NCBI RefSeq assembly: GCF_900109755.1
Contig: NZ_FOAR01000025.1
Span: forward strand, 21,826-85,825
Direction: 5' to 3'
DNA length: 64,000 nucleotides
Origin: Pseudomonas agarici
GTDB lineage: Bacteria; Pseudomonadota; Gammaproteobacteria; Pseudomonadales; Pseudomonadaceae
The first letter of the stretch is position 1. Each line of letters opens with the position of its first letter. The translations under genes and the position numbers were made by a program. The notes under the pieces are model-generated. The model searched no databases, was not told the DNA's origin, and saw nothing but the letters and a program-made list of their open reading frames with translations. Shown piece after piece: positions 8,224 to 15,888 of the stretch.

Positions 8224-9324
8224 GTGAAAGGGTATCGAGTGAAGCGGGAAATAGCCTTGGTGCTGGTGGCGCTGCTGACTGGTTGCGGCCATGAACAACC
8301 TCCAGAGCCCGAGCGACCACGGGTCTTTGTCGAGCAGGTACAGCGCAAGGACTTCGCTGCCGCCGTAACCCTGACCGGCGACATCCAGGCCCGGGTCCAG
8401 ACCGATCTGTCATTTCGCGTTGGCGGCAAGATCATCCAGCGCGGTGTCGATGTCGGGGCGCGGATTGCGGCCCACCAAGTGCTCGCCAAGCTCGATCCCA
8501 AGGATCTGCAAACCAATGTCGACAGCGCCCAAGCCGAGGTCAACGCTGAGCAGGCGCGGGTGCAGCAGACCAGCGCGGCGTTTGCCCGGCAGCAGAAGCT
8601 GCTGCCCAAAGGCTACACCAGCCACAGCGAATATGACGCCGCCCGCGCCGGTATGCTCAGCGCCAGGAGCGCCCTGACGGCGGCCCAGGCCCAGCTCGCC
8701 AATGCCCGCAAGCAGTTGGGCTACACTTCGCTGATCGCCGAGGTCCCCGGCGTAATCACCGCCCGCCAGGCCGAGGTTGGCCAGGTGGTACGGGCGACTA
8801 TGCCGATCTTCACCCTGGCCCGCGATGGCGAACGCGACGCGGTGTTCAATGTCTATGAGTCGCTGTTGGAGGAGCCACCGGGTGACCGCTCGATCACCGT
8901 GACCCTGCTCGACAACCCGACGATCAAGGCCGTGGGCAAGGTTCGCGAAGTGACTCCGGCGGTCTCGGCCCGGAGCGGGACGGTACAGGTCAAGGTGGCC
9001 CTGGGCGAGCTGCCGGCGGGCATGGACCTGGGCTCGGTGGTCAGCGCCACCGCCACGGCGCCGGCCAGGTCGAGTATCGAGTTGCCCTGGTCGGCCCTGA
9101 CCAAGGAGGGCCGCGAACCGGCTGTGTGGCTGGTAGATGCCGATGGCCAGGCCAGCCTGCATCGGGTCAAGGTCGGGCGTTACCTGACCGGTCATGTGAT
9201 GATCAGCGAGGGCCTGGAGGGTGGCGAGAATGTTGTGGTCGCCGGCGGGCAATTGCTGCATCCGGGCATGCTGGTGGAAATCGCCAGGCCGACCCCGGCA
9301 ACCGCTTCGGGAGCCCGGCCATGA
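8224..9324 (+). CDS. triA: RND efflux periplasmic adaptor lipoprotein, TriA-like
   Basis: A 366-residue HlyD/MexA-family adaptor linking an inner-membrane RND pump to an outer-membrane channel. The lipobox LLTGC (Cys21) follows a short signal. The order is a beta-barrel and lipoyl half (VTLTGDIQARVQTDLSFRVG), an alpha-hairpin (about 95-160) and the second lipoyl half (VPGVITARQAEVGQVV). GTG at 8224 is chosen because GAAGGA lies 6 bases upstream and the signal peptide follows; GTG at 8239 is possible. The next gene overlaps by 4 bases and is a second adaptor. Two adaptors followed by one RND pump of about 1015 residues is the TriABC layout of P. aeruginosa. Orthology is inferred from this layout and length. 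Confidence 0.85.
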   Translation: MKGYRVKREIALVLVALLTGCGHEQPPEPERPRVFVEQVQRKDFAAAVTLTGDIQARVQTDLSFRVGGKIIQRGVDVGARIAAHQVLAKLDPKDLQTNVDSAQAEVNAEQARVQQTSAAFARQQKLLPKGYTSHSEYDAARAGMLSARSALTAAQAQLANARKQLGYTSLIAEVPGVITARQAEVGQVVRATMPIFTLARDGERDAVFNVYESLLEEPPGDRSITVTLLDNPTIKAVGKVREVTPAVSARSGTVQVKVALGELPAGMDLGSVVSATATAPARSSIELPWSALTKEGREPAVWLVDADGQASLHRVKVGRYLTGHVMISEGLEGGENVVVAGGQLLHPGMLVEIARPTPATASGARP

Positions 9325-10391
9325 TGCGTCTGTCGCTGGTCCTGCTGGGCGGCCTGTGGATCGCCGCGTGTTCGAAGCAGGAGCCGCCACCCGAGCCGGT
9401 ACGGCCAGTGCTGTTTATCGAGGTCAAGCCGGAGTCGGTGCAGCACCTCGGGCGTTTTGCCGGCAGCATCCAGGCCCGTTATGAAAGCACCCTCGGGTTC
9501 CGGGTGGCCGGGCGGATCGCCCGGCGCTATGTGGATGTCGGTAGCGAAGTGGCCCGAGATGCCTTGCTGGCGAGCCTTGATCCCACCGATCAGCAGAATC
9601 GCGTGCGTGCGGCCCAGGGCGATTTATCGCGGATCCAGGCGCAGTGGATCAACGTCCAGGCCAATGCTCGCCGCCAGCAGGAATTGTTCGACCGTGGCGT
9701 CGGCGCTCAGGCCCAGCTGGATGTGGCCCAGACCGATCTGAAGACCACCGGCGCCTCCCTCGAACAGGCCCGTGCCTCGCTCAGCCAGGCTAAGGATCAA
9801 TTAGCTTATACCGAGCTGCACAGCGACCACGCCGCCGTGGTGACCGACTGGAAAGTCGAGGCCGGTCAGGTGGTCAATGCCGGCCAGGAAGTGGTCACTC
9901 TGGCGCGCCCGGATATCAAGGAAGCGGTGATCGACCTGCCGGCGGCACTGGCCGAGCGACTCGGCGAAGACGTCGAGCTGCGTGTCGCCAGCCAGCTCGA
10001 TCCGAGCGTCAACACCACCGCGCGGCTGCGGGAAATCGAACCCCAGGCCGACAGCGCCACGCGGACCCGGCGGGCTCGCCTGACCCTGGCCGAGACTCCG
10101 GCGGCGTTCCGCTTGGGCAGCTCCATCAGCGTTACCTTGAGTTCAGCCATCGAGCCGCGCACTCGGTTGCCAGTGTCGGCCCTGCGCAAAGACCAGGACA
10201 AGGCGCAGATCTGGATCATCGACCCGCAAACCCACACCGTCTCGCTCCGCGATGTCCAAGTGCTTAGCCGCGAAGGCGAGACGACGTTGCTGGTGTCGGG
10301 GATCAGGACCGGCGAGAAAGTGGTGAGTGCCGGGGTGAACAGTCTCAAGCCTGGACAGAAAGTCAAAATCGACGAGGAACACCCACAATGA
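9321..10391 (+). CDS. triB: Second RND efflux periplasmic adaptor lipoprotein, TriB-like
   Basis: A 356-residue adaptor of the same family as the preceding gene, with lipobox WIAAC (Cys17). SIQARYESTLGFRVAGRIARR is the paralogous counterpart of the first adaptor's ARVQTDLSFRVGGK stretch, followed by an alpha-hairpin and a barrel domain ending KVVSAGVNSLKPGQKV. Its ATG overlaps the stop of the first adaptor, and its own stop overlaps the pump's start, so all three are translationally coupled. RND pumps usually use one adaptor type; in TriABC both are required, probably as alternating subunits in the hexamer (family knowledge). A longer upstream frame to 9126 lies inside the first adaptor gene and is rejected. 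Confidence 0.86.
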   Translation: MMRLSLVLLGGLWIAACSKQEPPPEPVRPVLFIEVKPESVQHLGRFAGSIQARYESTLGFRVAGRIARRYVDVGSEVARDALLASLDPTDQQNRVRAAQGDLSRIQAQWINVQANARRQQELFDRGVGAQAQLDVAQTDLKTTGASLEQARASLSQAKDQLAYTELHSDHAAVVTDWKVEAGQVVNAGQEVVTLARPDIKEAVIDLPAALAERLGEDVELRVASQLDPSVNTTARLREIEPQADSATRTRRARLTLAETPAAFRLGSSISVTLSSAIEPRTRLPVSALRKDQDKAQIWIIDPQTHTVSLRDVQVLSREGETTLLVSGIRTGEKVVSAGVNSLKPGQKVKIDEEHPQ

Positions 10392-13300
10392 AAGGGAGCT
10401 TCAACTTGTCCGAGTGGGCTCTCAAGCACTCGTCGTTCGTTTGGTACCTGATGTTCGTCGCGTTGCTGATGGGGGTGTTTTCCTACATCAACTTGGGGCG
10501 CGAGGAAGACCCGTCCTTCACCATCAAGACCATGATCATCCAAACCAGATGGCCGGGCGCTACGGTGGATGAAACCTTGCAGCAGGTCACCGACCGCATC
10601 GAGAAAAAACTCGAGGAGCTGGACTCCCTCGACTATGTGAAAAGCTACACCCGACCCGGCGAATCGACAGTGTTCGTGTTTCTGCGCGACACCACCAGCG
10701 GCAAGGACATCCCGCAGATCTGGTATCAGGTGCGCAAGAAGATCGACGATATTCGCGGCGACTTCCCCCAGGGTATCCAGGGACCGGGGTTCAACGATGA
10801 GTTCGGCGATGTGTTCGGTTCGATTTATGCCTTTACCGGCGACGGTCTGAGCATGCGCCAGCTACGCGACTACGTGGAGCAAGTGCGGGCGCAGATCCGC
10901 GACGTGCCGGGATTGGGCAAGATCGAGATGATCGGTGAGCAGAACGAAGTGCTCTATCTGCACTTCTCCACCCGCAAGCTGGCCGCCCTGGGCATCGACC
11001 AGCGCCAGGTGGTGCAGAGCCTGCAAACGCAGAACGCGGTGACGCCGGCTGGGGTGATCGAAGCCGGGCCCGAGCGGATCTCGGTGCGGGCCTCCGGGCA
11101 ATACGCTTCGGAAAAGGACCTGGAAGCGGTCAATCTCAAGCTCAACGATCGTTTTTACCGTCTGGCGGATATCGCCGAGATCAGCCGCGGCTACGTCGAC
11201 CCGCCGACCCCGCTGTTCCGCTACAACGGCCAGTCGGCCATCGGCCTGGCCATCGCCATGAAGAAGGGTGGCAACATCCAGGACTTTGGCAGGCGCCTGC
11301 ACGAACGCATGGACAGGCTGACCACTGAATTGCCGGTGGGCGTCGGCGTACACAGGGTCTCCGACCAGGCCGAGGTGGTGGAAAAGGCCGTCGGCGGCTT
11401 TACCAGCGCCTTGTTCGAAGCGGTGATCATCGTGCTGGTGGTGAGCTTTATCGCCCTTGGCCTGCGTGCCGGCCTGGTGGTGGCTTGCTCGATCCCGCTG
11501 GTGTTGGCGATGGTCTTCGTGTTTATGGAGTACAGCGGCATCACCATGCAGCGGATTTCCCTCGGTGCGCTGATCATTGCCCTCGGCCTGTTGGTGGACG
11601 ATGCAATGATCACCGTGGAAATGATGGTCACGCGACTGGAGAAGGGCGATAGCAAGGAACAGGCGGCGACCTTCGCCTACACTTCCACGGCCTTCCCGAT
11701 GCTCACTGGCACCCTGGTCACGGTGGCTGGTTTCGTGCCCATTGGCCTCAATGCCAGCTCGGCGGGGGAATATACTTTCAGCCTGTTTGCGGTGATCGCG
11801 GTGGCGATGCTGGCGTCGTGGGTCGTCGCGGTGTTGTTCGCGCCGGTGATCGGCGTACATATCCTCAGTGACAAAGTGAACGGGCACAACCCGCAGACCG
11901 GGCGTGTTGCTCAGGCCTTTAATGCCGGGCTGCTCTGGTCGCTGCGTAACCGCTGGTGGGCTATCGGTCTCACGGTGCTGATCTTCGCGCTGTCGGTGTT
12001 CTGCATGCGCTTCGTGCAGAACCAGTTCTTTCCGTCTTCGGATCGCCCGGAAATCCTCGTCGATCTCAACCTGCCCCAAAACGCCTCGATCCACGAAACA
12101 CGCAAGGCGGTGGACAGGCTTGAGGCCGGTCTCAAGGACGATCCGGATATCCTGCGCTGGAGCAGCTATATCGGCGAGGGCGCGATCCGTTTCTATCTGC
12201 CCCTCGACCAGCAATTGCAGAACCCCTACTACGCCCAGTTGATCATCGTCAGCAAGGGGTTGGAGCAACGGGCGGCGCTGATGGACCGCTTGAACAAGCG
12301 CTTGCGGGAGGACTTCGTCGGCATCGGCAGCTTTGTCCAGACCCTGGAAATGGGGCCGCCGGTGGGGCGGCCATTGCAGTATCGGATCAGCGGCAAGGAC
12401 ATCGATCAGGTGCGCAAACATGCCATCGAATTGGCGACCATCCTCAACAAAAACCGCTACGTCGGCGAGACCATCTACGATTGGAACGAGCCGGGCAAGG
12501 TGCTGCGCATCGATATCGCCCAGGACAAGGCGCGTCAGTTCGGCTTGTCCTCCGAGGATGTGGCGAAGCTGATGAACAGCATCGTCAGCGGTTCGCCGAT
12601 CACTCAGGTCAAGGACGATATCTACCTGATCAACGTGGTCGGGCGTGCGCTGGACAGCGAGCGGAGCACCCCGGAAACCCTGCAGAACCTGCAGATCGTC
12701 ACCCCCGGTGGCACCTCGATTCCGTTGCTGGCATTCGCCACGGTGCGTTATGAGCTGGAGCAGCCGCTGGTCTGGCGGCGTGACCGGCTGCCGACCATCA
12801 CCCTCAAGTCCGGTGTCCGGGGGGGTATCCAGCCGACCGATCTGGTCCGGCAACTGCAGCCCGAGATCGACAAGTTCTCGGCTGGCTTGCCGGTGGGCTA
12901 CAAGGTGGTCACCGGCGGCACGGTGGAAGAGAGCGGCAAGGCCCAGGGCCCGATTGCCAAAGTAGTGCCGCTGATGCTGTTCCTGATGGCGACTTTCCTG
13001 ATGATCCAGCTGCACAGTGTGCAGAAGATGTTCCTAGTGGCCAGTGTCGCGCCGCTGGGGCTGATCGGCGTGGTCCTGGCGCTGGTGCCGACAGGCACGC
13101 CAATGGGCTTTGTGGCGATTCTCGGGATCCTCGCGCTGATCGGCATCATCATCCGCAACTCGGTGATCCTGGTGACCCAGATCGACGAATACGAACGCAA
13201 CGGCTACGAACCCTGGGAGGCGGTGGTGCAGGCAACGGAACATCGGCGTCGGCCGATCCTGCTGACAGCGGCGGCGGCGAGTCTGGGGATGATCCCGATT

Positions 13301-13438
13301 GCTCGGGAGGTGTTCTGGGGGCCGATGGCCTACGCGATGATCGGTGGGATCGTGGTGGCGACGGTGCTGACGCTGATGTTCCTGCCGGCGCTGTATGTGG
13401 CGTGGTATCGGATTCGCGAGCCGCAGCGGGAAGATTGA
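10388..13438 (+). CDS. triC: RND multidrug efflux inner-membrane transporter, TriC-like
   Basis: A 1016-residue proton-driven RND pump. It has the standard plan: first membrane helix about 14-32, a large periplasmic loop, helices 2-6 (about 335-490), a second periplasmic loop and helices 8-12 at the end. The proton-relay pair Asp404-Asp405 lies in GLLVDDAM, and the RND motif NSVILVTQIDEYE is in the second half. Length matches TriC (about 1015). It overlaps the second adaptor by 4 bases. No outer-membrane channel gene is nearby, as in P. aeruginosa where TriABC uses the unlinked OpmH. Substrates are not readable from sequence; triclosan is the known one for TriABC. Confidence 0.9.
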   Translation: MKGSFNLSEWALKHSSFVWYLMFVALLMGVFSYINLGREEDPSFTIKTMIIQTRWPGATVDETLQQVTDRIEKKLEELDSLDYVKSYTRPGESTVFVFLRDTTSGKDIPQIWYQVRKKIDDIRGDFPQGIQGPGFNDEFGDVFGSIYAFTGDGLSMRQLRDYVEQVRAQIRDVPGLGKIEMIGEQNEVLYLHFSTRKLAALGIDQRQVVQSLQTQNAVTPAGVIEAGPERISVRASGQYASEKDLEAVNLKLNDRFYRLADIAEISRGYVDPPTPLFRYNGQSAIGLAIAMKKGGNIQDFGRRLHERMDRLTTELPVGVGVHRVSDQAEVVEKAVGGFTSALFEAVIIVLVVSFIALGLRAGLVVACSIPLVLAMVFVFMEYSGITMQRISLGALIIALGLLVDDAMITVEMMVTRLEKGDSKEQAATFAYTSTAFPMLTGTLVTVAGFVPIGLNASSAGEYTFSLFAVIAVAMLASWVVAVLFAPVIGVHILSDKVNGHNPQTGRVAQAFNAGLLWSLRNRWWAIGLTVLIFALSVFCMRFVQNQFFPSSDRPEILVDLNLPQNASIHETRKAVDRLEAGLKDDPDILRWSSYIGEGAIRFYLPLDQQLQNPYYAQLIIVSKGLEQRAALMDRLNKRLREDFVGIGSFVQTLEMGPPVGRPLQYRISGKDIDQVRKHAIELATILNKNRYVGETIYDWNEPGKVLRIDIAQDKARQFGLSSEDVAKLMNSIVSGSPITQVKDDIYLINVVGRALDSERSTPETLQNLQIVTPGGTSIPLLAFATVRYELEQPLVWRRDRLPTITLKSGVRGGIQPTDLVRQLQPEIDKFSAGLPVGYKVVTGGTVEESGKAQGPIAKVVPLMLFLMATFLMIQLHSVQKMFLVASVAPLGLIGVVLALVPTGTPMGFVAILGILALIGIIIRNSVILVTQIDEYERNGYEPWEAVVQATEHRRRPILLTAAAASLGMIPIAREVFWGPMAYAMIGGIVVATVLTLMFLPALYVAWYRIREPQRED

Positions 13439-13706
13439 TCGTGAGGGAGAGTCTTTGGTGAGGATGGGAATTGCCAGGGCAAAGGTGCTTGCTCCCAGTG
13501 GATCGAGAGGTCTGCAAGAGAGGTGGACTTTTGCTGTTACCGATGACATCTACCGTCTTGCCTTCATTGGCGCCTACGAGTCCAAACGTCAGATGCTCGT
13601 AAGCGTCACGTTGAAAGACGGCCAGATGCTGTGGAGTTTCATGCACAGCGACGACGCTGCCTGGGCTGAGGTTTCGCCAGCACGAGAGTGTCGGCAAACG
13701 CCGAAA
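13439..13706. other. Intergenic stretch after triC with no supported gene
   Basis: A plus-strand frame runs from inside triC through this region into the reductase gene. It encodes the stretch RWTFAVTDDIYRLAFIGAYE, which has a protein-like composition but no start or ribosome-binding site of its own. I do not recognise it and cannot call it a gene; it might be a decayed remnant. Confidence 0.3.
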
Positions 13707-14744
13707 TCACTCCGCCGTCGACGGTTTCTCCCACAAGTTGATTCCGCCTTCCTGGGCAAACCGGTCGATTTCCGCCAGTTCTTCCTGAGTGAAACTCAGG
13801 TTTTTCAGTGCGCCGACATTCTCGATGATCTGTTCCGGCCGGCTGGCACCGATCAGTGCCGAGGTCACCCGAGGATCACGCAAGGTCCAGGCCAGGGCCA
13901 GTTGCGCCAGACTCTGGCCGCGACGCCGGGCGATCTCGTTGAGTGCCCGCACGTGGCCGATATTCGCTTCGCTCAGGTGCGAGGCTTGCAACGAACCGCC
14001 GCCCGGACGATTGACCCGCGCATCGTTCGGCACGCCGTTGAGGTACTTGTCGGTGAGCAAGCCCTGGGCCAGCGGGGTAAAGGCGATCACGCCAGCGCCC
14101 AGCTCTTCGACGGCGTCTAGCAGATCCTTTTCCACCCAGCGGTTGAGCAGGTTGTAGGCTGGCTGATGAATCAGTAGCGGTACTTTCCATTCTTTCAGCA
14201 GTGCAGCGATCTCGCGGGTCTTGACGCCGGAATACGACGAGATACCGATATACAACGCCTTGCCCTGCTGCACGGCGGTAGCCAGGGCGCTGGCGGTTTC
14301 TTCCAGTGGGGTGTCTGGGTCGAAGCGGTGCGAATAGAAGATATCCACGTAGTCCAGGCCCAGCCGTTGCAGGCTCTGGTCGAGGCTGGCGAGCACGTAT
14401 TTGCGCGAGCCGCCGCCCTGGCCATAAGGGCCTGGCCACATATCCCAGCCAGCCTTGCTGGAGATGATCAGTTCGTCGCGGTATTGCTTGAAGTCTTCGC
14501 GCAACAGGCGGCCGAAGTTGATCTCCGCGCTGCCGTAGGGCGGACCGTAGTTGTTCGCCAGGTCGAAATGATTGATGCCCAGGTCGAAAGCGGTACGCAG
14601 CAGGGCGCGCTGGGTGTCGATCGGCGTGCTATCGCCGAAGTTGTGCCATAGCCCCAGGGACAGGGCCGGCAGCACCAGGCCGCTGCGGCCGACGCGGCGG
14701 TAGGGAATGGAGTCGTAGCGGTTTTCGGCAGCTTGGTAAGTCAT
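13707..14744 (-). CDS. yghZ: Aldo-keto reductase YghZ-type (L-glyceraldehyde 3-phosphate reductase family)
   Basis: A 345-residue NADPH-dependent aldo-keto reductase, the usual length for the YghZ/Gpr (AKR14) group. The catalytic tetrad is visible: Asp61 and Tyr66 in DLANNYGPPY, Lys97 in ISSKAGWDMWPG, and His139 in IFYSHR. The opening YDSIPYRRVGRSGLVLPALS is typical. The ATG at 14744 is the family start; the frame extends to 14891 without support. In E. coli the enzyme reduces L-glyceraldehyde 3-phosphate and methylglyoxal, so detoxification of reactive aldehydes is a reasonable role. It is transcribed alone, convergent with triC. Confidence 0.9.
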   Translation of the reverse strand: MTYQAAENRYDSIPYRRVGRSGLVLPALSLGLWHNFGDSTPIDTQRALLRTAFDLGINHFDLANNYGPPYGSAEINFGRLLREDFKQYRDELIISSKAGWDMWPGPYGQGGGSRKYVLASLDQSLQRLGLDYVDIFYSHRFDPDTPLEETASALATAVQQGKALYIGISSYSGVKTREIAALLKEWKVPLLIHQPAYNLLNRWVEKDLLDAVEELGAGVIAFTPLAQGLLTDKYLNGVPNDARVNRPGGGSLQASHLSEANIGHVRALNEIARRRGQSLAQLALAWTLRDPRVTSALIGASRPEQIIENVGALKNLSFTQEELAEIDRFAQEGGINLWEKPSTAE

Positions 14745-15460
14745 CGAGTCCTCTCTCATTGCGCAGTGACATCTCGCGGGCTGTCCCGCTTCCCTCGGGC
14801 ACGACATCGCTCTTGTGGGGGCGAAGCTGCTCAGCATACGCCGAAGAAAGATCAAGCCAACCCAGTTCGAGCGTTGGCTGAAACGTTTCATCGTCCTCGA
14901 CGTGTCGTGCCGGCTTTTCCTCGGCCCGTGAAGACGTCCGGATTGAATGAGCAGCGACTCTCCTGACGATAAGCGACCGATGTGCGATGAGGCCGGTGTT
15001 CCATAATTTTTTGTCAGTACGATTTAGTACATATCTACTTACTTTCTTCACGAGGTAGGTAGCTGACTTTAGGCAAGTAAAACCTGAAATTTCATACATT
15101 CACGAGTGTATACATGTGCTACATGGTATGAATTTGTACGAATTGAATGTTCCAATAACGACAATTTCCCCGGTGGAAGCACAGTTGATCAGTGCGCTTT
15201 TGCAAAAAATTTCGTTTATCCGGTCCACAAACATCCACGCCCTCGGCGACATATGTCGGTGCCGTGGGTAAGGTGCTGGCTGAGATATTTCTGTGCATTG
15301 GCCTGGAGGAGCGGTGGCGCATCGGCGACTGTTGAGGGGCGGGTTTCGATCTACAGTGTTAATCAGGGGGGTGAGGCGGTACGCCCGGTTTTGAATAACT
15401 CATGGTCGTTCCCGTGCGAAGTATGGGAACGACCGGATGTAGCTTGCGGAGGATATCCCC
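14745..15460. other. Long intergenic region between yghZ and a small membrane-protein gene
   Basis: About 715 bases without a gene I can support. A central AT-rich part (about 15000-15170) differs in composition from the flanks and may hold promoters or be foreign. Near the right end, GTCGTTCCC (15405-15413) and GGGAACGAC (15425-15433) form a perfect 9-pair hairpin. It resembles the CGTTCCC...GGGAACG repeats scattered in Pseudomonas genomes. Several open frames exist but none has both a start signal and a recognisable protein. Confidence 0.4.
15405..15433. repeat. REP-like hairpin with GTCGTTCCC / GGGAACGAC arms
   Basis: Perfect 9-base inverted arms with an 11-base spacer, 28 bases before the next start codon. 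The arm sequence resembles Pseudomonas palindromic repeats as I remember them, but no second copy was found in this window. It could also act as a 5' leader structure for the small membrane protein. Confidence 0.4.
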
Positions 15461-15718
15461 ATGCACAGCGTCATCATCCTCACCGTCGGTCTGGTCCTGC
15501 TGGGCTGTACGCTGTTCTTCGGCCAGCGTCTGGGCATCAGCCGGCAGACCCTGGGGTTCGGCTTCCTCGGCATGTGGTTGCTGGCGACGATCCTCAATGG
15601 TGTCATTGGCGTGATCATCGCTCATCAGCCGGTGATTTCCGAACTGGTGATTGCCCTGGTCATTTTCGGCTTGCCAGCCATCGCTATGGCCCTGTTCATG
15701 CTGCTGGACAAGGTTTAG
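15461..15718 (+). CDS. Small inner-membrane protein of unknown function
   Basis: An 85-residue protein made almost entirely of three hydrophobic segments: about 3-22 (SVIILTVGLVLLGCTLFFG), 30-52 (GFGFLGMWLLATILNGVIGV) and 60-84 (ELVIALVIFGLPAIAMALFM). A ribosome-binding site GGAGGA lies 9 bases before the ATG. I do not recognise the family. The topology suggests three helices with short loops. It stands alone between a repeat-like hairpin upstream and an intergenic element with an 18-base inverted repeat downstream, facing the convergent betT. Confidence 0.7.
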   Translation: MHSVIILTVGLVLLGCTLFFGQRLGISRQTLGFGFLGMWLLATILNGVIGVIIAHQPVISELVIALVIFGLPAIAMALFMLLDKV

Positions 15719-15724
15719 TGGCCA

Positions 15725-15876
15725 GTGTGGTGAGTTCTGTGAGTCAATTTCGGTGCCACACGTCCCTGGCCCGCGTTGCCGTTCCTTGCCATGGCGGGCT
15801 ATGACTGGTCACGGCGCCCTGGCCAGGGACGTGTGGCAGACGAACTTGAGCTCACCCTAACCGTACAGGCCACCAG
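15725..15876 (+). repeat. Dispersed intergenic element, copy 1, with an 18-base inverted repeat insert
   Basis: This stretch aligns with 59731-59815 elsewhere in the window. Shared pieces in order are GTGTGGT, GTTCTGT, AGTCAATTTCG, CCTGGCC, CGAACTTGAGCT and ACCGTACAGGCCA. In this copy about 65 extra bases separate the left and right halves. They create a perfect 18-base inverted repeat, TGCCACACGTCCCTGGCC (15754-15771) and its complement (15821-15838), around a 49-base loop. It lies between two convergent genes, so the hairpin may also act as a bidirectional terminator. Confidence 0.6.
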
Positions 15877-15888
15877 GCGAGCGCCGTG

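Noticed and set aside
10862..13015. 717-codon frame antisense to triC
   Set aside because: It mirrors the codon pattern of the RND pump in a GC-rich gene and is rich in His, Gln, Arg and Asp, as antisense shadows are. No start signal or family is recognisable.
13395..14120. 241-codon plus-strand frame from the end of triC into yghZ
   Set aside because: It overlaps two well-supported genes and has no ribosome-binding site. Only the 13440-13700 part is free, and it matches nothing I know.
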